The notes under the pieces: generated by a model
The model's database searches: none
Told to the model about the DNA's origin: nothing
What the model saw: the letters and a program-made list of their open reading frames with translations, nothing else
Made by a program: the position numbers and the translations under genes
From: a virus
Length of the DNA: 24,329 bases
Virus record (IMG/VR): IMGVR_UViG_3300025141_009680
Location: 1-24,329 of that record
Direction: 5' to 3' (one strand)
Shown here: positions 1-8,200 of the stretch, piece by piece
Numbering within the stretch: position 1 is the first letter of the stretch
Layout of the letters: every line of letters starts with the position of its first letter

Positions 1-1
1 C

Positions 2-112
2 TTCCCTGCTCTCGACCTCACGCCAGGCCGGAAGGTCAAGCCCGACGACAACCTTGCAGACGCTGCGCTGATAGCGGAGTGGGCTCGCAGAGTCCTCGGG
101 GGTGAGGGGTGA
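2..112 (+). CDS. C-terminal end of a possible RuvC-like resolvase (partial)
   Basis: An open frame runs from the window edge to a TGA at 110-112 and gives 36 residues. The segment [16 protein letters not shown] resembles the C-terminal acidic helix of RuvC-type Holliday junction resolvases and phage RuvC-like nucleases, where an Asp of the form D-A-x-x-x-A completes the metal site. The stop overlaps the GTG start of the next gene by four bases (GTGA), so the two were probably translated together. Only the tail is present, so the assignment rests on one motif and context; any phage DNA-metabolism protein is possible. Confidence 0.35.
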   Translation, partial: FPALDLTPGRKVKPDDNLADAALIAEWARRVLGGEG

Positions 113-1344
113 GGGGCTGGGAACTGAGGCAAGGTGACTGCGTCGAGCTGATGCGGGAGCTCCCCGAGAACTCGATCGACGCTATCGTCACCGATCCGCC
201 CTACGGCCTGAGTCCCGACGGGAAGGCCCGGACCTGGGACGACATCGAGGACGGCAAGGCTCGGGGCGGATTCATGGGCAAGGGCTGGGACGCTGCCGTC
301 CCTGGCGTGACCTGGGCTCGGGAGTGTCTGCGAGTGCTCAAGCCCGGCGGGCACATCGTGGCCTTCGGCGGGCAGCGGACGATCCACCGCCTGACCGTCT
401 CGCTGGAGGATGCCGATTTTCAGATTAGAGAATTATTTGGCTGGCTCAACTGGCAAGGCTTCCCAAAAAGTCTCGACGCTAGCAAGGCACTCGACGCGCA
501 CCACGGCGCAGAGCGGGAGGTGGTGGGGCGGTCCAAGCTAAACCCAAGAGATAAGCGGGCCTATACGCCCAAGGCTGCACCTAACTGGGCGGGCGACTTC
601 TCAAGCCCAGAGAAAGGCAACCTCATCACCGCCCCAGCAACCGAAGACGCCCGCACCTGGTCGGGCTTCGGCACCGCGCTCAAGCCTTGCCTGGAGCCTG
701 CGGTCATCGCTCGTAAGCCTCTGATCGGGACCGTCGCGGAGAACCTGCTTGAGTGGGGCACAGGGGCGCTGAACATCGACGGGTGCCGGTACGCATACGG
801 GGACGAGGCTTGGCCTGGGCCGGGGGATGCGCCCCCCGTTGGGAGGTCTGGAGCCTCCGCAGGGAGCCGGATCGGGATCAGCGTGAGCAACCCCGACGCC
901 TGGGACGTTCCCGACCTCGGTCGCTGGCCCGCGAACGTCTTCGCCACGCCGAAGGCATCGAGGGCCGAACGCGAGGCGGGCTGCGAGGGCTTGCCGGGCA
1001 GGACCGGAGCCGAGGCGGTCGAGCGCGAAGAGGGCAGCGCGGGAACGCAGAGCCCGAGAGCGGGGGCAGGGCGCACCGCTTCGACCGTCCGCAACCATCA
1101 TCCAACCGTCAAGCCTGTCCGCCTGATGCGCTGGCTTTGTGTCCTCGTCGGGTGCCAGCCTGGATCGTTGATCCTCGACCCCTTCGCCGGCTCGGGCACG
1201 ACGGGGATCGCAGCACTCCGCGCGGGCTTCCGCTTCCTCGGCATGGAGCGTGAGCCCGAGTACGTCGAGATCGCCCGAGCTAGGATCCGTGGCGACTCGC
1301 CGCTATTCAATCAAGAGAGGCCGGTGCTCGATGCCTCGCCCTAA
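109..1344 (+). CDS. beta-class DNA methyltransferase (N6-adenine or N4-cytosine)
   Basis: This 411-residue protein would transfer a methyl group from S-adenosylmethionine to an exocyclic amino group of adenine or cytosine in DNA. Catalytic motif IV, TDPPY, is at residues 28-32 near the N-terminus. HPTVKP is at about 331-336, and the SAM-binding motif [10 protein letters not shown] is at 357-366, followed by the acidic partner in GMERE. Motif IV before motif I is the permuted order of the beta class. DPPY is more usual in N6-adenine enzymes, but N4-cytosine cannot be excluded. The central 120-330 region would be the target-recognition domain. The start is the GTG at 109, coupled to the preceding gene by GTGA. 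No restriction endonuclease is visible, so it is probably an orphan enzyme used for anti-restriction or regulation. The 410-560 stretch is locally richer in A+T. Confidence 0.92.
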   Translation: MRGWELRQGDCVELMRELPENSIDAIVTDPPYGLSPDGKARTWDDIEDGKARGGFMGKGWDAAVPGVTWARECLRVLKPGGHIVAFGGQRTIHRLTVSLEDADFQIRELFGWLNWQGFPKSLDASKALDAHHGAEREVVGRSKLNPRDKRAYTPKAAPNWAGDFSSPEKGNLITAPATEDARTWSGFGTALKPCLEPAVIARKPLIGTVAENLLEWGTGALNIDGCRYAYGDEAWPGPGDAPPVGRSGASAGSRIGISVSNPDAWDVPDLGRWPANVFATPKASRAEREAGCEGLPGRTGAEAVEREEGSAGTQSPRAGAGRTASTVRNHHPTVKPVRLMRWLCVLVGCQPGSLILDPFAGSGTTGIAALRAGFRFLGMEREPEYVEIARARIRGDSPLFNQERPVLDASP

Positions 1345-1552
1345 GATCGCGCACTACGCAGGGAACACCTACCCAAGCATAGGCTGGGCGCTCGGTGACG
1401 TGCTGCTAGTCGAGCCGCGAGCGAGCGATCAGCGGGTGGCCGAACTGCTCGACGTGACGCCGCAGACGGTACAGTATTGGCGGGCGAAGGCGGGGATCCC
1501 CGCGTACAAGCGGAGGAGCGCCCGCAGTCCTTACTTGGAGGCGACCCCGTGA
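1331..1552 (+). CDS. small helix-turn-helix protein
   Basis: A 73-residue basic protein starting at the ATG at 1331, which overlaps the end of the methyltransferase by 14 bases. Residues from about 36 to 61 read [20 protein letters not shown] followed by AKAGIP. This is a clear helix-turn-helix: an A-x-x-L turn, then a recognition helix with TVxxWR, as in MerR-, Xre- and homeodomain-like phage regulators. It probably binds DNA as a regulator or as an accessory to DNA packaging or modification. The frame is open further upstream, but those codons lie inside the methyltransferase and give an unrelated basic sequence, so the ATG is preferred. The target is unknown. Confidence 0.7.
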   Translation: MPRPKIAHYAGNTYPSIGWALGDVLLVEPRASDQRVAELLDVTPQTVQYWRAKAGIPAYKRRSARSPYLEATP

Positions 1553-1617
1553 ACTGCGTTGAACTCTTCGCCGGGGTGGGAGGTGCTATCCTCGGAGCCA
1601 TCCTCCGCCGCCCCTGA
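1549..1617 (+). pseudogene. 22-codon stub resembling the N-terminus of a cytosine-C5 DNA methyltransferase
   Basis: A GTG at 1549 overlaps the TGA of the helix-turn-helix gene (GTGA) and opens a 22-codon frame ending at a TGA (1615-1617). Residues 4-16 read VELFAGVGGAILG, an almost exact match to motif I of Dcm-type cytosine-C5 methyltransferases (consensus E/D-L-F-A-G-x-G-G-x-x-x-G), which in that family begins within the first few residues. The rest of the roughly 300-residue enzyme is absent, and a hairpin and an opposing gene follow at once. I infer a remnant left at a recombination boundary. A chance 22-residue match or a tiny functional peptide cannot be ruled out. Confidence 0.5.
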
Positions 1618-1632
1618 CCTCCTGGCGGCACT

Positions 1633-1668
1633 GAGAGCCCTCGGGGTGCGCAAGCCTCGGGGGCTCTC
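1633..1668. terminator. strong hairpin between convergent gene blocks
   Basis: GAGAGCCCTCGGGG (1633-1646) pairs with CCTCGGGGGCTCTC (1655-1668) in a 14-bp stem containing two G-T pairs, closed by an 8-base loop (TGCGCAAG). It lies just after the last rightward codon and touches the stop of the leftward gene ending at 1668, so it can serve as a terminator in both directions. No clear T-tract follows on either strand, so it is not a textbook intrinsic terminator. Confidence 0.65.
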
Positions 1669-1865
1669 TACTTGGCTGAGTCGTCGTCGTCCGCGCTGTC
1701 GTCGTCGTCTGTGCCGCTGTCGTCGTCGTCAGGGGGCACAGGGGCGGCGGCGCTGTCGTCGTCGTCTGTGGCGGTCTCATCGCCTCCACCTCCCAGCCAA
1801 GCGGCGAGGATGGCGGCGAGGAGAATCACCGCGAGAATCATTGCTTGCTTTGCTCGTGTCGTCAT
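1668..1865 (-). CDS. small membrane protein with DDDDS-repeat acidic tail
   Basis: This 65-residue protein has a short basic N-terminus, one hydrophobic segment at about residues 9-24, a GGGG hinge, and a tail made largely of four DDDDS units. The predicted form is a single-pass membrane protein with a highly acidic, flexible tail that could bind divalent cations. The start ATG overlaps the stop of the upstream gene (ATGA), making it the last gene of the lysis-region chain. Its stop codon abuts the hairpin at 1633-1668. No family is recognised. The DDDDS low-complexity pattern is familiar from lipoproteins of deltaproteobacteria-like genomes, but there is no lipobox cysteine here. Confidence 0.6.
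   Translation of the reverse strand: MTTRAKQAMILAVILLAAILAAWLGGGGDETATDDDDSAAAPVPPDDDDSGTDDDDSADDDDSAK
1678..1766. repeat. four copies of a TCG-triplet repeat encoding DDDDS
   Basis: Near-identical units of the form CTGTCGTCGTCGTC occur at 1696-1709, 1717-1730 and 1753-1766, with a related copy (GAGTCGTCGTCGTC) at 1678-1691. On the minus strand they encode the DDDDS units of the membrane protein. Unit spacing is a multiple of three, as expected for in-frame duplication or slippage. Confidence 0.85.
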
Positions 1866-2281
1866 GATCCCTGCTCCAGTCTCTTGATCCTTCGTTCGAG
1901 GCGGGTCTTGGCGAGCCTCGCCATCCTTGGCCCCTTCTCCTCGAGTCGCTTCTGGAGCTTCCCGAGTCTCTCCTTCTTCCTCTTCGCTGCCGAGCTGATC
2001 CCGTCAACGATGGCGAGGAATATCAGAGATCCGAGGAAGTAGCCGAAATAGTCGAGAGCCTCCGCCAGTGGGTTGAAGGTCGATAGGTCGGTCATCGCGT
2101 CGAGGCGATACGCCATCTCCGCCGCCTGGCGGGCGCGGCGGGTGGCGCGGGGGAGGCCCACCAGTTCGGCCCCGAGGTCGCGGGACACATCCTCGAAGAG
2201 GGCGGCCATTGGCCCGTGATTCTGCTGGATCCAATCGGAGGCGACCCGCTCTCGAGCGAGCCTCTTCTCTCTGTCACCCAT
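1862..2281 (-). CDS. membrane protein of the lysis region, function unknown
   Basis: A 139-residue protein with a charged N-terminal half (about residues 1-65), one membrane segment at about 78-95 (DYFGYFLGSLIFLAIVDGI) and a strongly basic, helical C-terminal tail (about 99-138) rich in Lys and Arg that may form a coiled coil. The ATG at 2281 overlaps the end of the holin-like gene by 8 bases, which favours it over in-frame upstream starts lying inside that gene. Its stop overlaps the next start (ATGA). Position within the lysis cassette suggests an accessory membrane role such as a spanin or antiholin, but no sequence family is recognised. Confidence 0.6.
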   Translation of the reverse strand: MGDREKRLARERVASDWIQQNHGPMAALFEDVSRDLGAELVGLPRATRRARQAAEMAYRLDAMTDLSTFNPLAEALDYFGYFLGSLIFLAIVDGISSAAKRKKERLGKLQKRLEEKGPRMARLAKTRLERRIKRLEQGS

Positions 2282-2504
2282 CGATCGATCCCTCCACTTC
2301 CTCTGCCACTGCCGCGACCTTCCGGCCTGACCGGATAGCCCCCGCGACATCGACGAGAGATTGACCCCCGACGAGCCCGAGGCCCATCGTAATGATTGCC
2401 TCGATCGTCTTGTCCTCGAGCTGGAACCCGAACACGTCAGACGCGGCGACGAGGAGCACGATCAGGATCGTAACTGCGAGTTTCTTACTTGCGAATTGCT
2501 GCAT
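2274..2504 (-). CDS. holin candidate
   Basis: A 76-residue protein with two hydrophobic stretches: about residues 9-27 (LAVTILIVLLVAASDVFGF) and about 33-56, ending in GLVGGQSLVDVAGAI. Small two-segment proteins with a GQ(S/G)xxD motif after the second helix are common beside phage endolysins and are usually taken as holins, which form pores that release the endolysin through the inner membrane. A good ribosome-binding site (GAGGAAC) precedes the ATG and overlaps the stop of the preceding 47-codon gene. The C-terminal tail is acidic, unlike the basic tails of many holins. Confidence 0.55.
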   Translation of the reverse strand: MQQFASKKLAVTILIVLLVAASDVFGFQLEDKTIEAIITMGLGLVGGQSLVDVAGAIRSGRKVAAVAEEVEGSIDG

Positions 2505-2510
2505 AGTTCC

Positions 2511-2654
2511 TCACTGGTAGAAGCTCTCGGGGGGCGCGGTTGGTCGTCCGTCCTGGGGTCCCATCCCCAGGCAAGACCGAGCGATCAACAGGCCGACGAC
2601 CAAAGCGATCAGGCACAGGAAGACCGCGACGTCTTCGGCTCGCTGATTCCTCAT
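2511..2654 (-). CDS. 47-residue single-pass membrane peptide in the lysis cassette
   Basis: The ATG at 2654 overlaps the endolysin stop codon (ATGA) and the frame runs to a TGA at 2511-2513. The peptide has a charged N-terminus (MRNQRAED), a hydrophobic helix at about residues 9-25, a cysteine in ARSC, and a proline-rich polar tail (GMGPQDGRPTAPPESFYQ). The overlap geometry and the good hydrophobic segment support it as a real gene. The layout of a membrane anchor, Cys and short Pro-rich tail recalls outer-membrane spanin lipoproteins, but ARSC is not a proper lipobox, so a small holin or anchor peptide is equally possible. Confidence 0.6.
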   Translation of the reverse strand: MRNQRAEDVAVFLCLIALVVGLLIARSCLGMGPQDGRPTAPPESFYQ

Positions 2655-3418
2655 TCAGCCCCGGCGATCCTAGCGTATGCCTCCCGCATTGCGGACGAAT
2701 AGCGGAGGACGTTTGGTCCGTTGCCGTTGTAAATCCTGGCGACTCTCACCCAGTCCTTATCACGGATCGCGCTGAGGAACCTAGGGTTCTCCCGCACCCA
2801 GGTAGCGAAGACGGCATAGGACACAGCCTCCGGCGAGGCGAAGAAGTTCAGCGTTGCTTCTGTGGGGTCGGGCCAGTGGCGGAGGAGAGCCCAGCCCATG
2901 ACCTGCCAGAGCCCCCAGCTCGTGGACTCGATAGCGTCTTGGGGTGCGAGGCTGAAGGCGTGATCGAATGCGGCGCGGTTGGTCTCTGCTGCCGTGGTGC
3001 TCCACGCTCCGCGAGATCCTCGAGTGTAGGGGATCTGCCCCTTCAGGTCTGGCCGCTTCCTCAAGAAGACGTGGGGCTCGAAGCGGGTCAGGTCTGGCCG
3101 ACTGCGCGATCCGGTCTCGACGTGGCGCAGGGCTTCGAGTGCTTCGGGCTCGATGCCTAGGGACGTGGCGACCTGGGCGACCATCTCGGGGATCGTGTTG
3201 GCTGGATCCCAGCCCCTCTCCTTCGCCGCGGCCTGGGTCTTCGGCCCGGCGATCCCGTCGACCGTCAGGCCGGCAGCCCCCTGAAAGATGCGGATCCCCT
3301 GGTCGGTGAGGGCTCCGGCTATCCCGTCGGCTGGGGGCTCCATCGCATTGCGGCCGATCAGGAACCTCTGAAAAGACTTGACCAGCTCGCCGCGACTTCC
3401 TCGGCGGATCGTGCTCAT
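2651..3418 (-). CDS. endolysin: peptidoglycan-binding domain plus N-acetylmuramidase
   Basis: A 255-residue cell-wall hydrolase. Residues about 5-66 form a PG_binding_1-like domain with two DGIAG units typical of that fold. Residues about 78-252 match the phage N-acetylmuramidase family (DUF3380 type): LRHVETGS with the likely catalytic Glu 101, then FEPHVF with Glu 114, the SWGLWQVMG motif at 167-175, and a terminal DWVRVARIYNGNGP at about 222-235. The enzyme would cleave the N-acetylmuramic acid to N-acetylglucosamine bond of peptidoglycan at the end of infection. No signal peptide is seen, so export should depend on a holin; candidates lie directly downstream. Start and stop both overlap neighbours by four bases (ATGA). 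Confidence 0.9.
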   Translation of the reverse strand: MSTIRRGSRGELVKSFQRFLIGRNAMEPPADGIAGALTDQGIRIFQGAAGLTVDGIAGPKTQAAAKERGWDPANTIPEMVAQVATSLGIEPEALEALRHVETGSRSRPDLTRFEPHVFLRKRPDLKGQIPYTRGSRGAWSTTAAETNRAAFDHAFSLAPQDAIESTSWGLWQVMGWALLRHWPDPTEATLNFFASPEAVSYAVFATWVRENPRFLSAIRDKDWVRVARIYNGNGPNVLRYSSAMREAYARIAGAE

Positions 3419-3615
3419 GCGTCGGCGGCGGCTCCGGTTCCATTGGTGACCGGCACCCGGACTCGACCGTCGTCGTCGTGAGTGTGCTGGGCGAGCATTA
3501 CCTCGATCCTCCTCGTGCTCGTTCGCAGCTCGCGCCCCATCGAGTAGAAGTGGGCATAGCCTCCTACGATGAGGATTATCGTCGGGAGTTGTTCGAGGAT
3601 CTGAACCGCGCTCAT
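3415..3615 (-). CDS. small membrane protein upstream of the endolysin
   Basis: A 66-residue protein with one hydrophobic segment at about residues 8-24 (EQLPTIILIVGGYAHFY), a basic stretch (RELRTSTRRIE) and a polar tail with HTHDDD. It is the first gene of the lysis chain, and its stop overlaps the endolysin ATG (ATGA). A weak ribosome-binding site (TAGG) lies upstream of the ATG. It could be a holin or antiholin, but no family is recognised. Confidence 0.55.
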   Translation of the reverse strand: MSAVQILEQLPTIILIVGGYAHFYSMGRELRTSTRRIEVMLAQHTHDDDGRVRVPVTNGTGAAADA

Positions 3616-3649
3616 GCTTTAACCTACAGGTGAGGGGCTTCGGGTTGCA

Positions 3650-5230
3650 CTAAAAAGTCTCGCGAGCCGGGTTGTCGATCGCTCTTAGGATCAGCCCCAC
3701 CGATCCTTGTTCGCTCCACGTCACCGAGTCCACGAGGCACACGAGATCCGTTGCCGCGATCTCTTCGTCGGTGAGAGTTACCACATCTCCCGGCGCGAGA
3801 TAACCATATTTCGGAGCCGCACTGTAAGCGATCGTCCTCGACGGAAGGGCGTAGGCGGAGGCGAGCCAGTGGCAGATCCTCCCGGCTGTCGGCTTGTCAT
3901 AAATAGCCGAGGCGGTGACCTCCTTCTCTCGAAGCCCGAAGCGATCCCGGCTGATGCGGCACGCGAGGTTACTCACTGCCTTGGAGTTCTGCGCCAGCGT
4001 CTCGTCGTCGCCAGTCAGGACAAAGGTCCGGGCCGGCTTGTCCTCCTTGGCGTAGGGGGCATAGGAGAGGCGGATCTCGTTAGCTATCTCGTCGGGCGAG
4101 CTATACGCGACCGCGCCCTCCCTGGACGCCTCGAGCAGCTGAACGTCGATCGAGTCGATAGCGTCGGCGGCGGAGGCGTCATAACGGAAGAGCGCGAAGT
4201 ACAGGCCCTCGGGTCCTTGCCTCGCCGAGATGGGCAGGATCGGGACGAGTTGTTCTCGGATCCACTGAAGGGGAGAGAACCGTCGGGCTGGGCTGGCGAC
4301 GATCGCGCAGTCGATCTTGTAGAGGTTCAGCGCCGGGACGATTGCAGCGATCCGCCCCTGGTCCCAACGGACCGCGCTCTGCTCCATCATAAACCGAAGG
4401 ACGTCACCCGCCCCGCGGCATACCGTCCCGTCGTGGGTTGCGATACCCCCGGCTCCGCTGGTCGACCACTCGATCCAATACTCGTCTTCCTCATCGCTGC
4501 CAGACATTGCGGAGATATCGACCACGGTCACGTCAAGCCCGAGGCCGTCCTCGCTCGCCGTGATCGTCGGGGTGAGGCTGGTCGCGTCCGTTGAGTTCCG
4601 AACGACTACGGTATTCCCCGTCCCGGTCGTGACGGGATGCCCCGCGATCAAGAGCGTGTCCGTATTGATCCACAGTCCCGGGCTTCCGTAGATTGCCCCG
4701 TCTCCCGGGTGCCCGAAGATCCAAGGATACCTCTCGAGGTCGACCGAGTCCCTCGCGCTGGGCCAGGTCGTCGAAGTGATCTGGGCGAGAGCCGGAGGAA
4801 AGAGGGCGCGATCGTCGAAGGCGTTCTCCTCGAGCCCGAGGGTTACCGGCTGGGAGCTCGACCCGTAGCTAGGATCGGTTACCCTCCCGTCGATGATCAA
4901 GAGTCGCTCTGCGGTGCCTCGCGCCCAGAGATAAAGCTTCCCCGTCGCGGCTGCCAGGTCGTGACCGTCGGCGACAGCCTGGGGGACGTCTATGAGGTCC
5001 TGAAGGTAGAGAGTCAGGCTCACCTGATTGGGGCTCGGGGCGTCAGTGAGTAGATCGATCTGGTCCTCGAGTACGCCGCCCCAGTCGAGCCCGGGTCTGT
5101 ATCCGTAGGTTGTCCCGTCGAAGGTCCCCTCCTCGTGATCCTTCGAGAGATAGAAGGTCTCCCCCGCAAAGGAGAGGTCAAGGAGCCAGACGAGGTCCTT
5201 GCCGATGAGGTCGGAGAGGCTAAACGCCAT
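3650..5230 (-). CDS. tail hub / baseplate-like protein (candidate)
   Basis: A 526-residue, mostly beta-rich protein following the fibre-like gene by three bases. The N-terminal part (about residues 1-140) reads as a two-strand hub-like region ending in LLIIDGRVTDPSYG and VTLGLEENAFDD. The C-terminal part contains YGYLAPGDVVTLTDEEI, a pattern often seen in tail-hub proteins where a beta domain closes the tube end. Its position after the tape measure and fibre gene and before lysis fits a tail-tip structural protein. No enzymatic motif is seen. The family call is inference from position and composition. Confidence 0.5.
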   Translation of the reverse strand: MAFSLSDLIGKDLVWLLDLSFAGETFYLSKDHEEGTFDGTTYGYRPGLDWGGVLEDQIDLLTDAPSPNQVSLTLYLQDLIDVPQAVADGHDLAAATGKLYLWARGTAERLLIIDGRVTDPSYGSSSQPVTLGLEENAFDDRALFPPALAQITSTTWPSARDSVDLERYPWIFGHPGDGAIYGSPGLWINTDTLLIAGHPVTTGTGNTVVVRNSTDATSLTPTITASEDGLGLDVTVVDISAMSGSDEEDEYWIEWSTSGAGGIATHDGTVCRGAGDVLRFMMEQSAVRWDQGRIAAIVPALNLYKIDCAIVASPARRFSPLQWIREQLVPILPISARQGPEGLYFALFRYDASAADAIDSIDVQLLEASREGAVAYSSPDEIANEIRLSYAPYAKEDKPARTFVLTGDDETLAQNSKAVSNLACRISRDRFGLREKEVTASAIYDKPTAGRICHWLASAYALPSRTIAYSAAPKYGYLAPGDVVTLTDEEIAATDLVCLVDSVTWSEQGSVGLILRAIDNPARETF

Positions 5231-5233
5231 GGG

Positions 5234-8200
5234 CTACACGATCTCAGAGATCGTGATCGTTCCGAGCCGATCTACGTCGGTCTTCTCTTCGTCGCCGAGG
5301 ATGTTCTGGCGAGAGTGATCAGACGTGATCCTCCCGTAGACGTAATGCCTCGGGTTGTTGGTCTGGTCGTCTGTAGACTCCGGCGCGATCCGGGCAAAGT
5401 AAACGACGGGAGAGACCGCCCCGCCCTGCCGTCGGAGCAGCCCATCCATCAGATAGATAGAATCCTTCACCGAGGCGATCCCGCCGCCGGCTGCACTGGC
5501 CGCTACATAGTCTGGAACCGGGTCGTCCTTGTTAATCTGTGTCGCGTCGACTCCGTCCGTCCACGAGAACTCGACCTCCCGCGCCGCAGGACCCATTCGG
5601 CTAGCTGCTGAAGATCCGTTGGGGAGCGTGAAGATCTCAGAGTTGGCCCGCGTCACGACCTGCCGCCCCCTCGCGTATTGTGTCCCGAAGATCGCGAGCG
5701 GGCCGATCAGGGCTTGGCCGATCTCAAAGTAACCGTCCGCAGTCGTCTGGGCTGGGATCCTCAGTCGGTAATAGCGGGCGGTCGGTGACTGGGAGTGGGC
5801 GATCCCCGCGGCGCTCGGCGCCCAGATCTCACAGTCTCCGCTCGTCGCCTCGGTGTCGTCGGCGCCCTCGAGGAAGATCGTCGGGTGCTTCGCGGCCTCC
5901 TCCGTCCACGCGCCCTCGGAGTTCTTCTCGATCTTCCTGTACTTCGTGTTCGTGGAGTCGACGAAGGTCCCGCCCTCCAACTCCTGATACATGATGTAGC
6001 GCCCCGCCTTGTGAGCCCCCCCTCCGGTCTCAGGATAGACGGTCTCCCCCTTCCGCTCGAACCTCAGAGAGGTGAAGCCCTCGGCGGCGTTGATCGTGCA
6101 AAGGGTCGTCCAGCCCGCCGCGTACTTCTCAAGGTATGCGGTCTTGAAGTTGATCCCCAGGAGGACAACCCCGAAGCTGTGGTTCTCGAGGTGACCATAG
6201 GCGAGCTCGGAGATGTCCCAAGCAATGATCTGCTCCGTCGCGTCCTTCGATCTCCACGCCGCCCGGGGGCTCTGAGCCACCGACGGGAAGACGTTCCTGA
6301 GGGGGTGAGAGTAGTCCGCGTCGATCTGCCACCTCTCCTTGTATCTCGTCGGGCCGGCGACCGCTGCGATCTTCACGTTGTCGAAGATCTCGGACGGCTG
6401 TGTACTGAAGCTCCGCGGGTGTAGATCTCCCGGGGTGCTCCACGAGTCCGCGAAGCCCGCGGAGGTCGGAGCCCATCGTCCCGGCCAGAAGCAGTAGCCC
6501 ACATAGCCCCATCGCGAGACGTCGCTCCCCGTCTTGTGATTTCCGAACGTCACCCGGGAGTTGTCGGCGTTTGCGCCCGCGTCGGACACGGCGCCCCCAG
6601 GACCCTCGGTCCACTCCCTGAATTGGTCGCGACGGGCATACCAGGTCTTGACGTTCCCTTTGTCCATCGCGATGCGGATATGTAACCGCTTTGTCATGTC
6701 CTCTGTGATCGCCGATCCGATCTGAGCCCCTGCCGTGATGTCCCGGAGCGCCCAGCCCGAGTCGGCTATGCAGACTGCGATCTCGTACTTGAAGCTGGAG
6801 GCATCAGAGATCCTGATCAGGAACCCGACATCTGTGTCCGTCAGCGATCCCGATCCCGCGTCGACCGAGACCCCTATCTCGGCGAATACGTCCTCCTGCT
6901 CGTTCCCGCTGCTGAACTCGCGAAAGAAGTACCGGGTGTTCGCTGTCGTGTCGATCTTCAGAACGCTACTCGCCAGATCGTCGGCCCCGGCGCCGCTCGC
7001 CGTCCACCCCACGCGCCGCGGATCCACGATCGGAAGATAGCCACCCCCGCCCGTGCTCGTGCTCGTGTTCTTGTTGAAGGCGACGTAGTCGGTGTCTTGG
7101 AAGTTCACCGTCCCGTGAGCCGCCGGCCCGGTGTGAGTCGAGAAGCCGCCAAGGTAGACGACGCCGAGAGACTGCGGATCTTCGTCTGAGCTGTCCGCCG
7201 TCCACCTACTGAGAACCACGACCTGGCCCGCGCTGGACGCCGCCGCGTAGGTGTCAAGCCTCGCCTCGGCAGTGTCGCCCGAGAAGTACGCCGCCTCGGA
7301 GAAGGTCGACCAAGTGTCGCCCCCGTCGTCGCTGCGGACGGGGTGGAGGTCATCGTCCGAGACATCTCGGCTCACCAGAGCGAACACTACGCCGCTATCG
7401 TCTCGCCACGAGGCGCACCCCGGCTTGGTGACGGAAACCATCCCGTTGTAGATGTCGACAGCGGTCGCCAAGAGAAGTCGGTCGTATGCCGATCCGATCC
7501 GCCGGCTCAAGTACTTGTTCGAGCCCGCCGCGGGGTCGGAGTGGTAGGTCATCAGGAAGGCTCCGTCAACCTCCACTAGATTGATCGCGAGCACCTCCTC
7601 GCTCCCATTCGTTACCCAGTCGTCCTCTACCTGGGTGAACCGCCCGCCGAGGTCATCGCTCGCATATTGGGCACAGTTCGACTTGGACGCGCCGTCCTCG
7701 AACTGGATCACCAAGAGCACCTCGCCCCCGCTATAGATCGCCCGCATCTGCCGGATGTCGTCGTTGCTGATCTTCGTATCAAGACAGCGGAACGAGTAGG
7801 GTTCCCAGTTCGCCCCGTCGTCGTCGGAGAAGTACACGTCGACCTGATCCCCCGAGGCGATGTACGCGAGAACGCGCCCGCTTGGAAGCTGGCAGAGGGC
7901 CGGTCCCTTCTGGGCTGTGGCGCTGTCCGGGGTCAGGGTTCCCGCCGTGCTCCACCCGCTGCCGGGCGTCGTCGTCGGATCGTAGATGCTGACGGTCTGG
8001 GCGAACGTGGTCTTGTGCTGGAGTCCGAGGGCTAGCAGCTTGCCCGACTGTAGTCGGATCACGTCGGGATAGGCCGACAGCTCGGAGGCGTCGTCAGACC
8101 AGAAGAGAGTTTCCCAGCCCGAGAGGAGTTGGGGTCCGTCCCATCCGTACTTGTCGGATTCCGCGGCTTCGTCTGACCAGAGATAGCCGGCCCGCTCGAG

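Noticed and set aside
109-1344. A complete restriction-modification system
   Set aside because: Only the methyltransferase and a small DNA-binding protein are visible; no endonuclease gene is present in the window.
1678-1766. Non-coding trinucleotide microsatellite
   Set aside because: The TCG repeats are in frame in a plausible small gene and encode regular DDDDS units, so they are treated as coding repeats.
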